Of a DNA stretch of 64,000 nt, positions 38,166 to 47,237 are shown one piece after another. Under the pieces are notes generated by a model, which worked only from the letters and a program-made list of their open reading frames with translations, was not told where the DNA came from and made no database searches. The stretch is from NCBI RefSeq assembly GCF_000013085.1, contig NC_007643.1, positions 2,155,001 to 2,219,000 on the forward strand, given 5' to 3'. This DNA is from Rhodospirillum rubrum ATCC 11170. GTDB taxonomy: Bacteria > Pseudomonadota > Alphaproteobacteria > Rhodospirillales > Rhodospirillaceae. Made by a program: the position numbers and the translations under genes. Position 1 is the stretch's first letter. Each line of letters starts with the position of its first letter.

Positions 38166-39464
38166 TCAGTCGGTTGACGGGGATGTCGAGGCTGTCTTGC
38201 CGCTGGGCCGCGCATGGGCGAGCTCGGCGTCCTTGGTCGTCACCAGGGCGCTGATCGGCACCAGGGTGATGCCCTTGGCGGCCAGGGCGGGCAACCAGAC
38301 GCTCAGCGCGCCGATGGTGCCGTCGCGGGGGTGGCCGATGCCCACCGCCACGCCGTGCTGGCGGGCGGCGGCCTCAAGCTTGGCGAGCTGGCGGGCGACC
38401 GCGGCCTGATCGTTGAGGTTATCCAAAAACACCGTGCGACCGATATGGGGAACGCCGGCCATTTCGGCCAAGGTCAGCCCCACCGAATTGGCCGAGGTCA
38501 TCGAATCCAGCCACAGCAGCCCGCGCTTTTTCAATTCGCCCATGACCAGGGTCATGCCCCGGCTGTCGGCGGTGAAGCGGCTGCCCATGTGGTTGTTGAT
38601 ACCGACGAATTCGGCGCCGCCGTCAAGATTGCGGCGCAGGCGGGTCAGGATCTCGTCATCGGACAAACCGACCTTCAACGCCCCGGGTCCGGGATTGACC
38701 TTGGCGTCAAGGGGCTCCATCGGCATATGCATCAAGATCTCGTGGCCGGCCTTGCGGCCCCCGCGCATCTGTCCGGCCAGCCCGTCGGCATAGGCGAGAT
38801 AGGCCAGGGTCAAAGGTCCGGCCAGCTTGCGGACCTTTTCCGTACGCACCCGGTCCAGCCCCATATCGTCGATCACCAGGGCGATCGCCGGCTTGCTCCA
38901 TTTGCCCGCCGCCACGCCATAGGTCTTCCAGGGCAGCCCGCTGGACTCCGCCGGTCCCTCGGGAAAGCGCGGGACCGGGGCCAGGGCGGCGGTCTTGACG
39001 GTCGGCTTGACCTGGGGCTTGTGAACATAGGCATCGTCGGGAAGGCGTTCCTCCATGACGAAGCCCGGACCGTCGCTGGCCAGCAGGTCGCGAAATTCGG
39101 CCGGAAGCGCGCCCTTTTCGCCGGCCGGCGTCTCCGAGGGGGCGGGCGCCGTTTGCACCGGGGGGGCGACGTCGGCCGGAAGGGGGGGCGCGGTCTCGGC
39201 GGGACGGGGCAGCGGCGGCGGTTGATACTGATGGGCCGCCTCGCCGGCCGCCGGAGCAACGGGCAGCGGACCGATCGCCGCCAGGGCGGTGGGCGCGGGA
39301 GGCGCCGCCTTGTCGCCCTGGGCCAGTCGGCCAACGGCGAAACCAATGCCCAATCCGACCGCCAAGGTGGCGAGGGCGACCAGAACCAGGGTCAGGGGGG
39401 CCATGCGGGCGACGAAAAAGGCGAAGCGATCGAGGACTCCCCGGTCTTCGGGATGATCAAGCAC
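38166..39464 (-). CDS. Divergent polysaccharide deacetylase family protein (YibQ/DUF610)
   Basis: Probable periplasmic protein with one N-terminal membrane helix (about residues 24-46), a Pro-rich linker (about 50-130) and a divergent polysaccharide deacetylase domain (about 190-415): KPAIALVIDDMGLD, HEILMHMPMEP, FVGINNHMGSRFT and VGIGHPRDGTI. These keep the Asp-Asp and His features of the family, but activity is unproven. It starts with GTG and its first 8 bp overlap the copA stop region, implying coupled translation. Relatives usually stand beside cell-wall genes rather than between copper genes, so this placement is odd. Confidence 0.87.
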   Translation of the reverse strand: MLDHPEDRGVLDRFAFFVARMAPLTLVLVALATLAVGLGIGFAVGRLAQGDKAAPPAPTALAAIGPLPVAPAAGEAAHQYQPPPLPRPAETAPPLPADVAPPVQTAPAPSETPAGEKGALPAEFRDLLASDGPGFVMEERLPDDAYVHKPQVKPTVKTAALAPVPRFPEGPAESSGLPWKTYGVAAGKWSKPAIALVIDDMGLDRVRTEKVRKLAGPLTLAYLAYADGLAGQMRGGRKAGHEILMHMPMEPLDAKVNPGPGALKVGLSDDEILTRLRRNLDGGAEFVGINNHMGSRFTADSRGMTLVMGELKKRGLLWLDSMTSANSVGLTLAEMAGVPHIGRTVFLDNLNDQAAVARQLAKLEAAARQHGVAVGIGHPRDGTIGALSVWLPALAAKGITLVPISALVTTKDAELAHARPSGKTASTSPSTD

Positions 39465-41721
39465 GGAAACGGTCTCCGGACGGCGGCATCCACCGCCTTA
39501 GCCATAGGGAACTCGCCACCACCGACACGCTCGACAGCGCCATGGCGGCACCGGCGAGCATCGGGTCGAGGCGGCCGCTGGCGGCCAGCGGCAAAGCGAT
39601 GACGTTATAGAGGAAAGCCCAGAATAAATTCTGGCGGATTTTGCGATGGGTGGCCCGCGACAGCGCCAGGGCCTCGGGCAACAGCCCGGGATCGCCGCGC
39701 ATCAGGGTGATGCCGGCGGTTTCCATCGCCACATCCGTGCCCGTGCCCATGGCGATGCCGACATCGGCCGCCGCCAGGGCCGGCGCGTCGTTGACGCCAT
39801 CGCCAACCATGGCGACGACCGCCCCGCCCTGGCGCAGGGCCTCGACCACCGCCGCCTTGCCCTCGGGCAGAACCTCGGCGCGAACGTCGTCGATGCCCAG
39901 GCGGGCGGCGATGGCATGGGCGACGCGGCCGGCATCGCCGGTCAGCATCACCGGGCGCACACCCAGCGCCTTCAAGCGGCTCACCGCCAGGGCCGCGCCC
40001 TCGCGCGGCGGATCGGCCAGGGCGATGACGCCCAACAGCCGTCCCCCGGTCGCCTCGCCCTCGGCCACCCAGACGACCGAGGCGCCGGCCTCTTCAAGGG
40101 CGCCAGCCCGGCTCTCCAGGGATGCCCGCTCGATCCCTTTGGCGTCGAGCAACCGCCGGCTGCCCAGGATCAGCGCCCGCCCGGCCACCCTGGCTTCAAC
40201 CCCGAGACCGGGCAGCGAGCGGAAATCACTGATCGCCGACAGGTCCAGCCCGCGATCGCCTGCCGCCTCGCGCATCGCCCGGGCCAAGGGATGGGCGCTG
40301 CCGCCCTGCACGGCGGCGGCAAGGGCGAGCAGGGTATTCTCGTCCAACCCGTCAGCCCCGGGCGCGATAATCACCGCGTCAAGGGCCGGGCGCCCCTGGG
40401 TCAGGGTTCCGGTCTTGTCGAAGGCGAGAACGCTGACGCGATGGGCCTGTTCCAGCGCCCCGGCGTCGCGGATCAAAATGCCGCGCCGCGCCGCCACCCC
40501 GGTTCCGACCATCACCGCCGTCGGCGTCGCCAAGCCCAGGGCGCAGGGACAGGCGACCACCAGAACCGAGATCGCCGCGGCCACGGCGGTTTCCATGGTC
40601 TCGCCGAGCAGGGCCCAGCCGGTGAAGGCGCCAAGGGCCAGCAGCACGACGGCGGGCACGAAGACGGCGGCCACCTTATCGACCATCACCTGGACGGGGG
40701 CCTTGCTGGCCTGGGCGTTTTCGACCAGGGCGATGATGCGCGCCAGCGTCGCGTCCTTGCCCGTCGCCCCGACGCGCAGGCGGATCAGCCCGTCAGTATC
40801 GATCGAGCCGCCGATCACCCGGTCGCCGGGACCGCGCGTCACCGGCAGGCTTTCACCGGTCAGCAGGCTTTCATCAATAGCCGCCCCGCCTTCAATCACC
40901 GTGCCATCGACGGGCACCCCCTCGCCGGGGCGGACCACGACGATATCGCCAACGACCAAACGCTCGACCGCCACGTCGCTGACCACGCCGTCGCGCTCGA
41001 GGTGGGCGAGAGCCGGGCGCAGGGTCATCAGGGCGCGGATGGCCGAGGCGGCGGAGCGCTTGGCCCGGCCTTCCAGGGCCTTGCCCAGCATCACCAGGGT
41101 GATGACCACCGCCGCCCCTTCGAAATACAGGCCATGGTGGGTCGTCCCGGTCGCCACCCGCCAGGCCGACAGGCCATAGGCGGCGGTGGAGCCGAGAACG
41201 ACAAGGCTGTCCATATTGCCCGCCCGGCCCTTCAGCGCCCGCCAGGCTCCCTTATAGAAGCGGGCGCCGGCGATAAATTGCACGGGCGTCGCCAGGATCC
41301 ACTGCCAGAGCGGCGGCACATGGCCGGGCAGACCGCTGACATGGGCGATCATGTCCCAGACCAGCGGCAGGGTTAGCAGGGCGGCCATCGCAAAGATCAG
41401 CCGGTCGCCGCGGTCCTCGGCGGGAACGGCGGCGGGCGGCGGGGCGCTTTGGCTGAGCGGTTCGGCGCCGAAGCCGGCGCGATTGACGGCGGCCACCAGA
41501 TCGGGCGCCCGCCGATCGCCCCCCTCGATGTGGATGCGGGCGCGGTCGGTGCCCAGATTGACGCTGACCGCCGACACGCCGGGAACCTTGCCCAGCACCT
41601 TTTCCAGGCGGGCCGAACAGGCCGCGCAGGTCATGCCGCTGATGGCGAGATCGACAACATCGCCGCCCTCATTGGAGGTCGGGGGGGCTGGGGGGGAAAG
41701 AACGGCGGCCTTGCCGGACAT
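39457..41721 (-). CDS. copA: Cu(I)-translocating P1B-type ATPase
   Basis: Exports Cu(I) across the inner membrane. One N-terminal HMA domain (Cys32 and Cys35 in SGMTCAACSARLE), eight expected membrane helices, TGES phosphatase loop, the channel motif CPCALG (about residue 390), the phosphorylation site DKTGTLT (about 434), the HP dipeptide in GGSAHPLARAM, and GDGVNDAPALAAADVGIAMG. Length 754 is typical. Upstream of the start is a 415-bp gap shared with trpG; I did not find a clear CueR-type dyad there. It is co-transcribed with the deacetylase and copZ genes. Confidence 0.96.
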   Translation of the reverse strand: MSGKAAVLSPPAPPTSNEGGDVVDLAISGMTCAACSARLEKVLGKVPGVSAVSVNLGTDRARIHIEGGDRRAPDLVAAVNRAGFGAEPLSQSAPPPAAVPAEDRGDRLIFAMAALLTLPLVWDMIAHVSGLPGHVPPLWQWILATPVQFIAGARFYKGAWRALKGRAGNMDSLVVLGSTAAYGLSAWRVATGTTHHGLYFEGAAVVITLVMLGKALEGRAKRSAASAIRALMTLRPALAHLERDGVVSDVAVERLVVGDIVVVRPGEGVPVDGTVIEGGAAIDESLLTGESLPVTRGPGDRVIGGSIDTDGLIRLRVGATGKDATLARIIALVENAQASKAPVQVMVDKVAAVFVPAVVLLALGAFTGWALLGETMETAVAAAISVLVVACPCALGLATPTAVMVGTGVAARRGILIRDAGALEQAHRVSVLAFDKTGTLTQGRPALDAVIIAPGADGLDENTLLALAAAVQGGSAHPLARAMREAAGDRGLDLSAISDFRSLPGLGVEARVAGRALILGSRRLLDAKGIERASLESRAGALEEAGASVVWVAEGEATGGRLLGVIALADPPREGAALAVSRLKALGVRPVMLTGDAGRVAHAIAARLGIDDVRAEVLPEGKAAVVEALRQGGAVVAMVGDGVNDAPALAAADVGIAMGTGTDVAMETAGITLMRGDPGLLPEALALSRATHRKIRQNLFWAFLYNVIALPLAASGRLDPMLAGAAMALSSVSVVASSLWLRRWMPPSGDRFRA

Positions 41722-42136
41722 GGCTATCTCTCGCGACCGGTCACGGGGAATGCGGGCCCGTGTGTCGGCCCATCCCCCCGGTTCTCAAAGGGGCCCTCGG
41801 TTCGAGGCGGGACCTTAATCTAGTGTCCCGGCCCCGGCGACGTAAACGGTCTTGATCCAAAGGGAAAATCCGACCCATGCGGATCGGGATGGACAAGAAG
41901 GCCTCGCCCGATGGCGGACGGCAGCGGCGATGGGCGGCCGGGCCGGCGACGATCGGGGCCGGCGCCCTCGCTGCGGGCGGGACAACCCGCTTGCGATGGG
42001 GTAGTGTTGCAACCGCCCGCCGCGCGGCCGCCCCCATCCCTAGCGGATCATCGGGCGATCGCGCGATGGGCGATCGTCCGGGGCCGGACCCCTCTGTCCG
42101 GGAAAAAGCGAGCGCATTCACGAGGCCGGGGCCGGT
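41722..42136. promoter_or_regulatory. Divergent intergenic region, copA / trpGDC
   Basis: 415 bp with no gene I can support. Near trpG there is a hairpin, CCGGAC (42082-42087) with GTCCGG (42094-42099), followed by GGAAAAAG, and left of it CATCG/CGATG dyads around 42048-42067. There is no leader peptide rich in Trp codons and no T-run, so classical attenuation is not supported. On the copA side GGGAC/GTCCC half-sites around 41812-41828 are weak. Confidence 0.35.
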
Positions 42137-42727
42137 ATGTTCCTTCTGATCGATAACTACGACAGCTTCACCTACAACCTTTGGCACTATCTGGGGGAAT
42201 TGGGCGCCGAGGTCGAGGTGCGGCGCAATGACGCGCTGGACGCCGAGGCGGCGCTGGCGCTCGCCCCCCAGGGCATCATCCTGTCGCCCGGTCCCTGCGA
42301 CCCCGACCGCGCCGGCATCTGCCTGGATCTGGTGGCCAAGGCGGCCAAGGCCCGGGTTCCGGTGCTGGGTGTCTGCCTGGGCCATCAAACCATCGGTCAG
42401 GTTTTCGGCGGCGCCGTGGTGCGCGCCCCCAAGCCGATGCATGGCAAGGTCGACGCCATCCACCACCAGGGTCATGGGATCTTCGCCGGCATGCCGATGC
42501 CCTTCCCGGCCACGCGCTATCACTCGCTGGTGGTGCGGCGCGACGATCTGCCCGACTGCCTGGAGGTCACCGCCTGGAGCGACGACGGCCTGATCATGGG
42601 CCTTGCCCATAAGGACCTGCCGATCGAGGGGGTGCAGTTCCATCCCGAAAGCATTGAAACCCAAGGCGGTCACCACCTGCTGCGGAATTTTCTGACCTTA
42701 GCCCGCCAGGGGGGAGACGCGGTCTGA
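42137..42727 (+). CDS. trpG: Anthranilate synthase component II (glutamine amidotransferase)
   Basis: Supplies ammonia from glutamine to TrpE. It is a class I amidotransferase of 196 residues: [19 protein letters not shown] at the start, LSPGPCDP, the nucleophile Cys80 in [12 protein letters not shown], and His169/Glu171 in [13 protein letters not shown]. Its TGA overlaps the trpD ATG (TGATG), so the two are translated together. It heads trpGDC and lies 4.2 kb from trpE. Confidence 0.97.
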   Translation: MFLLIDNYDSFTYNLWHYLGELGAEVEVRRNDALDAEAALALAPQGIILSPGPCDPDRAGICLDLVAKAAKARVPVLGVCLGHQTIGQVFGGAVVRAPKPMHGKVDAIHHQGHGIFAGMPMPFPATRYHSLVVRRDDLPDCLEVTAWSDDGLIMGLAHKDLPIEGVQFHPESIETQGGHHLLRNFLTLARQGGDAV

Positions 42728-43770
42728 TGACGACACAGCCGACCACAGCAAACGATATCAAGGGCCTGATCGCCATGGTCGCCACCGGGCGGCCGCTTTC
42801 CGAGGCCGATGCCACCCGGGCTTTCGAAGCGATCATGTCGGGCAACGCCACGCCAGCCCAGATCGGCGGCTTTCTGATGGCGCTGCGCGTGCGCGGCGAA
42901 ACCGTGGCCGAGATCACGGCGGCGGCGCGCACCATGCGCGACAAGGCCGCCCGCATCCAGGCCCCCGCCGGCGCCATCGACATCGTCGGCACCGGCGGCG
43001 ATTGCGCCGGCACCTATAACATCTCGACCGCCGCCGCCCTGGTGACGGCGGCCTGCGGCGTGCCGGTGGCCAAACATGGCAATCGCGCCGCCTCGTCGAA
43101 AAGCGGATCGGCCGATGTGCTGGCCGCGCTGGGCGTCAACCTCGATGCCGATCTTGCCCTGGTCGAACGCTCGATCGCCGAGGTCGGCATCGGCTTCATG
43201 TTCGCCCAGCGCCACCATAGCGCCATGAAACATGTCGCCCCCGCCCGCTCGGAACTGGGAACGCGCACGATCTTCAACCTGCTGGGGCCTTTGGCCAATC
43301 CGGCCGGCGCCCGCTTCGAATTGATGGGGGTTTTCGCCCAGGAATGGGTGGAGCCGTTGGCCGAGGTGCTGGGCCGACTGGGCGCCGAGCGCGCCTGGGT
43401 GGTCCATGGCTCCGACGGCCTGGATGAGATCACCACCACCGGCCCCACCCATGTCGCCGAATTCCGCGGCGGCGTCGTGCGCTCGTTCGACATCACCCCC
43501 GCCGACGCCGGCCTGCCGCTGGCCAAGGCCGAAGACCTGCAGGGCGCCGATCCCGAGGCCAATGCCCAGGCCCTGCGCGCCCTTCTCGAGGGCGTGAAAA
43601 CCCCCTATCGCGACATCGTCGTTTTCAACGCCGCCGCCGCCCTGGTGGTAGCCGGCGCGGCCGAGGATCTGGCGACCGGGGCGGCGCGGGCCGCCCAGGC
43701 CATCGACAGCGGCGCGGCGAAGGACACCCTGGCGCGCATGATCGCCATCATCGGAGCCCCGGCATCGTGA
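42727..43770 (+). CDS. trpD: Anthranilate phosphoribosyltransferase
   Basis: Joins anthranilate and PRPP in the second tryptophan step. Family motifs: [17 protein letters not shown] (PRPP loop), [54 protein letters not shown] and [16 protein letters not shown]. Length 347 is normal. Its start overlaps the trpG stop by one base, and the trpC GTG overlaps its own stop by four, showing a tightly coupled operon. Confidence 0.97.
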   Translation: MTTQPTTANDIKGLIAMVATGRPLSEADATRAFEAIMSGNATPAQIGGFLMALRVRGETVAEITAAARTMRDKAARIQAPAGAIDIVGTGGDCAGTYNISTAAALVTAACGVPVAKHGNRAASSKSGSADVLAALGVNLDADLALVERSIAEVGIGFMFAQRHHSAMKHVAPARSELGTRTIFNLLGPLANPAGARFELMGVFAQEWVEPLAEVLGRLGAERAWVVHGSDGLDEITTTGPTHVAEFRGGVVRSFDITPADAGLPLAKAEDLQGADPEANAQALRALLEGVKTPYRDIVVFNAAAALVVAGAAEDLATGAARAAQAIDSGAAKDTLARMIAIIGAPAS

Positions 43771-44558
43771 GCGACATTCTGCGCGAGATCTGCGACACCA
43801 CCCGCGCCGAGGTGGCGCGGCGCAAGGCCGCCCTGCCCTTAGCCGATGTGACGGCGCGGGCGGAAGACGCCAACGCGCCGCGCGGCTTCGCCAACGCCCT
43901 GACCCGCACCGCCGACAGCGGTCGGCCGGCGTTGATCGCCGAAATCAAAAAGGCCTCGCCCTCGGCCGGGTTGATCCGCCCCGATTTCAACCCCGCCGTC
44001 CTGGCACGCGCCTATCACGCCGCCGGGGCGACCTGCCTGTCGGTGCTGACCGATGGACCCTATTTCCAAGGGCACGCCGATTTCCTGATCGCCGCCCGCG
44101 CCGCCGTTCCCCTGCCGGTGCTGCGCAAGGATTTCATGGTCGATCCCTGGCAGGTGGTCGAGGCCCGGGCGATGGGGGCCGATTGCATCCTGGTCATCCT
44201 GGCCGCCCTTGACGACGGCGCCGCCGCCGAGATCGAAGCCTGCGCCCATGACTGGGGCATGGACGTGCTGGCCGAGGTCCATAACGAAGAGGAATGCGCC
44301 CGCGCCCTGACCTGCCTGACCACGCCGCTGCTCGGCGTCAACAACCGTAATCTGAAAACCCTGGTCACCGATCTGGCGGTGACCGAGCGTCTGGCCAAGA
44401 TGGTGCCCGCCGACCGGGTGCTGGTCGCCGAAAGCGGTCTGCGCACCCGCAAGGACCTCGACCGCATGACCGCCGTCGGCGCCCGCCGCTTCCTGATCGG
44501 CGAACATTTCATGCGCCAACCCGATGTCGGCGACGCCGTGCGCGCCCTGATCGGCTGA
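43767..44558 (+). CDS. trpC: Indole-3-glycerol phosphate synthase
   Basis: Closes the indole ring in tryptophan synthesis; monofunctional, without a fused TrpF domain. TIM-barrel motifs include [56 protein letters not shown] and [15 protein letters not shown] start overlapping the trpD stop (GTGA). Length 263. In many alphaproteobacteria moaC and moeA follow; here lexA is next after 232 bp. A GC-rich imperfect hairpin follows the stop (44568-44598) without a T-run. Confidence 0.96.
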   Translation: MSDILREICDTTRAEVARRKAALPLADVTARAEDANAPRGFANALTRTADSGRPALIAEIKKASPSAGLIRPDFNPAVLARAYHAAGATCLSVLTDGPYFQGHADFLIAARAAVPLPVLRKDFMVDPWQVVEARAMGADCILVILAALDDGAAAEIEACAHDWGMDVLAEVHNEEECARALTCLTTPLLGVNNRNLKTLVTDLAVTERLAKMVPADRVLVAESGLRTRKDLDRMTAVGARRFLIGEHFMRQPDVGDAVRALIG

Positions 44559-44676
44559 TCCCGGAAAGGGCGCGGCCCGGGAAGGCCGCCCCCCTCCTCT
44601 CCCCCCGTGTCTCTTTGCCGCCACACCCCCTGCGCCACCGACAAACCGTCCAGGGGTTCACCTTGACCTGAACGGG

Positions 44677-44691
44677 GAACCAAAGTAGAAC
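44677..44691. promoter_or_regulatory. SOS box (alphaproteobacterial LexA site) upstream of lexA
   Basis: GAAC-N7-GAAC at 44677-44691 is the reverse complement of the GTTC-N7-GTTC box bound by alphaproteobacterial LexA. It lies 100 bp before the lexA start, as expected for autorepression. An additional GAAC half-site sits 7 bp to the left (44670-44673). Confidence 0.8.
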
Positions 44692-44790
44692 TTCCAGGCG
44701 GTATTCACGTTTGGTTCTTCTTGTCGCCCGCTCAGAGGGTGGGCGCGCAGAGGTTGAGGGGCCGGGCAAAAGGCTGGGAGTCGCTCTGGC

Positions 44791-45546
44791 ATGCTCACGC
44801 GCAAGCAGTACCTGCTGTTGTCGTTCATCGACCAGCGTTTGAAGCTTTCGGGCGTTTCCCCCTCGTTCGACGAGATGAAGGACGCCCTGGGGCTCAAGTC
44901 CAAATCGGGCATTCACCGCCTGATCAAAGGGCTGGAGGAACGGGGCTTTCTCAAGCGCCTTCCCCATCGGGCCCGCGCCCTGGAAGTGCTGCGCCTGCCC
45001 TGCAATCTGACCTTCGACGGCGACGGCGAAGCCCTTGACGACGGGCAGCCCGCGCCGCTGTTCGGCGGCCCTCTGCCGGAAACCGGATTCTCGCCCCAGG
45101 TCATCCGCGGCAATTTCACCCCGACCCTGCCGTCGACCCAAGTACCGCAGGTGCTGTTCACCGAGTCGATCAGCCTGCCGCTTTTGGGCAAGATCGCCGC
45201 CGGCACGCCGATCGCCGCCCTGATCGATCCGACGTCGAGCATCGATGTGCCGGCCAGCATGGTGCGCGGCGGCGAGCATTTCGCCCTGCGCATCGAAGGG
45301 GACTCGATGATCGAAGCGGGCATCCTCAGTGGTGATCTGGCGGTGGTGCGGCGCTGCGACGAAGCCGAAAACGGCACGGTCATCGTCGCCCTGGTCGATA
45401 ACGAGGAAGCCACCCTGAAGCGCCTGCGCCGCAAGGGGGCCTCGATCGCCCTGGAACCGGCCAACCGCGCCTTCAAAACCCAGATCTACGGCCCCGACCG
45501 CGTGCGCATCCAGGGTCGGCTGGTCGGGCTGATCCGCAGCTATTAG
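44791..45546 (+). CDS. lexA: LexA repressor
   Basis: SOS master repressor that cleaves itself when RecA filaments form. The N-terminal winged helix starts [17 protein letters not shown] and includes [19 protein letters not shown] and [13 protein letters not shown]. The C-terminal S24 domain has the cleavage bond Ala137-Gly138 in GKIAAGTP, catalytic Ser172 in [10 protein letters not shown] and Lys210 in EATLKRL. At 251 residues it is longer than E. coli LexA (202), with an extra linker at about 70-120, which is usual for alphaproteobacteria. An SOS box lies upstream and a strong terminator downstream. Confidence 0.97.
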   Translation: MLTRKQYLLLSFIDQRLKLSGVSPSFDEMKDALGLKSKSGIHRLIKGLEERGFLKRLPHRARALEVLRLPCNLTFDGDGEALDDGQPAPLFGGPLPETGFSPQVIRGNFTPTLPSTQVPQVLFTESISLPLLGKIAAGTPIAALIDPTSSIDVPASMVRGGEHFALRIEGDSMIEAGILSGDLAVVRRCDEAENGTVIVALVDNEEATLKRLRRKGASIALEPANRAFKTQIYGPDRVRIQGRLVGLIRSY

Positions 45547-45567
45547 GGCAAATCCGTCTTCGCAAAA

Positions 45568-45602
45568 AAAAGATCCCCGCCGCTCGGCGCCGGGGATCTT
45601 TT
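45568..45602. terminator. Bidirectional terminator between lexA and the gate-domain gene
   Basis: AAAAGATCCCCG (45568-45579) pairs perfectly over 12 bp with CGGGGATCTTTT (45591-45602). The A-run on the left and T-run on the right make it active on both strands, ending lexA (+) and the convergent membrane protein gene (-). Confidence 0.9.
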
Positions 45603-45607
45603 GGCGA

Positions 45608-46576
45608 TCAGGCCTTGGCGAACAATAACCGTTCGGCCGTGCGTTCGGGAACGACGCGCAAAACCTTATCAAGCGCCCAGATCACGATCAGGGTGAAGAC
45701 GACGCGGGCCAGCAAGATGCCCGTCAGATCGGCGCCCAGCGCCATGATGAACAAGGTATCCTCGATCAGGCTGTGGGTCAGGCTGAGCAGGCAGATCGAC
45801 AAGAACAGGTCGCGCCGGGGAATGGTGCCGGCCTTGGCCTCGCGAATGATCAAAGCCCCGCCATAGGACAGCCCAAGCAGCACGCCGACCATGGTCAGGG
45901 GCATTGCCCGCCCGCCGATGCCGACGGTACCCAAAACCGGGGCGAGCAGCGCCGTCAAGCGGGCGGTGATCCCCAGCTTGTCCATAAGGCGCAGCAGCAC
46001 GACCAGCGACACGACGATGATCATGATGACGCCCAGGGTATGGAGCGAATCGGTGATCCATCCCGCCCAATTGCCGCGCTCGGTGGCGGACGATCCGCTT
46101 GACACCATCGAGACCGGCGCCGGGCCCTGCAGCCAGTCGCCGGCCCGATAAACGCCATTGAGGATCGCCCCCAGGCACAGGGCGCCGCCCAGGCGCAGCA
46201 GGGTGGAAAAGAGGAAACCGGTGCCGGCGCGTTGGGCGATGCGCTGCTCAAGGGGAATGGCATGGGCGATCAGGATCATCACGCCCAAAATGGTGACCTG
46301 GGCGCCGCTCAGATGAAGGTCGGGCATCAGCGCCAGCAAGACCGCCGCCCCGCCGTACATATTGACCAGCAAGGCCGTCACCCAGACCAAGCCGGTTGCC
46401 GCAGGCAGGCCGACCAGGGCCATCACCGGTTCGAAAGCCCGGGCGAGAATGGGCAAAAGCCCAAGCTCCACAACCGCTTTCACGCCGATCATCACCGGGA
46501 TCATCACCTTGGCCAGGGTCCAGAACACCCCTAACCCTTCACGACCCGAGGTACGCAGGAAAACGAACACCGACAT
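45608..46576 (-). CDS. Nucleoside-recognition (Gate) domain membrane protein
   Basis: Inner-membrane protein of 322 residues with eight or more hydrophobic helices and two Gate-like segments (about 10-115 and 190-300). Conserved-looking polar patches include LVNMYGGAAVLLAL, AHAIPLEQRIAQRAG, LSYGGALIIREAKAG and LTHSLIEDTLFIMALGADL. The latter resemble SpmA/SpmB and YjiH-type proteins of unknown transport role. GGAG precedes the ATG at 46576. It is divergent from an Lrp/AsnC regulator across a 137-bp gap with paired repeats, so that regulator probably controls it. The substrate is unknown. Confidence 0.8.
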   Translation of the reverse strand: MSVFVFLRTSGREGLGVFWTLAKVMIPVMIGVKAVVELGLLPILARAFEPVMALVGLPAATGLVWVTALLVNMYGGAAVLLALMPDLHLSGAQVTILGVMILIAHAIPLEQRIAQRAGTGFLFSTLLRLGGALCLGAILNGVYRAGDWLQGPAPVSMVSSGSSATERGNWAGWITDSLHTLGVIMIIVVSLVVLLRLMDKLGITARLTALLAPVLGTVGIGGRAMPLTMVGVLLGLSYGGALIIREAKAGTIPRRDLFLSICLLSLTHSLIEDTLFIMALGADLTGILLARVVFTLIVIWALDKVLRVVPERTAERLLFAKA

Positions 46577-46647
46577 GGCAGAGGCTCCAAGGCATGGTCG
46601 AAAATTAGGCATTGATCCAGATCATAGCCCCGGAACGGTGAAAGGAG

Positions 46648-46700
46648 TGGTCAAAAACCGCGCTTCATCGCAAGCTTTGGTCAAAACCAACCATGGTTTT
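46648..46700. promoter_or_regulatory. Paired direct repeats and dyad, candidate Lrp-type operator
   Basis: TGGTCAAAAACC (46648-46659) and TGGTCAAAACC (46678-46688) are near-identical direct repeats 30 bp apart, about three helical turns. The second merges into a dyad AAAACCA-ACCA-TGGTTTT (46683-46700). They fill the gap between the Lrp/AsnC regulator and the divergent gate-domain gene, where an autoregulatory site would be expected. Confidence 0.55.
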
Positions 46701-46713
46701 GGAGAAAAATCCC

Positions 46714-47184
46714 ATGGATGCCCTTGATCGTCGTCTGGTGCGGCTGCTTCAGCACGACGCGTCGCTGACCAATGCCGCCCTGGCCGATCGAGCCGGGCTC
46801 TCGCCCTCAAGCTGCCTGCGCCGGGTTCAACGCCTGCGTGACGAGGGCGTGCTGACCCGCACGGTGATGTTGGCCGATGCGCAAAAACTGGGGCGTGGCC
46901 TGACGGCGATCGTCCAGGTTTTCCTGAACCACCATGCCCATGATCGCCGCCGGGAGTTCCTGGCCCATGTCCGCGCCGAACCGGCGATCACCCAGGCTTG
47001 GTCGGTCACCGGGGAAGCCGATGTGATCTTGGTTTTGCACCTGCGCGATATGGCCGAGTACGCGCGGCTTTGCGATCTGCTGTTCGAGCACGACCCGAAT
47101 GTGACCAAGTTCCAGACGCTGTTCGCCCTGGCGACCTATAAATCGGAAACGGCGATCGGGGTCGACGAGCCCGCCGACCCCTAA
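46714..47184 (+). CDS. Lrp/AsnC family transcriptional regulator
   Basis: Feast/famine-type regulator of 156 residues: an N-terminal helix-turn-helix (LDRRLVRLLQHDASLTNAAL, then ADRAGLSPSSCLRRVQRLRD) and a C-terminal RAM/AsnC ligand-binding domain (ITQAWSVTGEADVILVLHLR; FQTLFALATYKSETAI). The ATG at 46714 follows GGAG with 9-nt spacing; an ATG at 46693 lies inside the operator-like dyad and lacks a ribosome site. Divergent orientation makes the gate-domain membrane protein its likely target, perhaps an amino acid or similar exporter; the effector is unknown. Confidence 0.92.
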   Translation: MDALDRRLVRLLQHDASLTNAALADRAGLSPSSCLRRVQRLRDEGVLTRTVMLADAQKLGRGLTAIVQVFLNHHAHDRRREFLAHVRAEPAITQAWSVTGEADVILVLHLRDMAEYARLCDLLFEHDPNVTKFQTLFALATYKSETAIGVDEPADP

Positions 47185-47237
47185 GATCACGGTTTCCGCG
47201 TGAAAGACCGCTCAGAATCCCCCTAAACCATCCCGGC

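Noticed and set aside
42082-42099. Tryptophan attenuator before trpG
   Set aside because: There is a hairpin, but no short leader peptide with Trp codons and no T-run, so attenuation cannot be claimed.
44568-44598. Terminator after trpC
   Set aside because: The hairpin is imperfect with a bulge and lacks a T-run; left as a remark in the trpC entry only.
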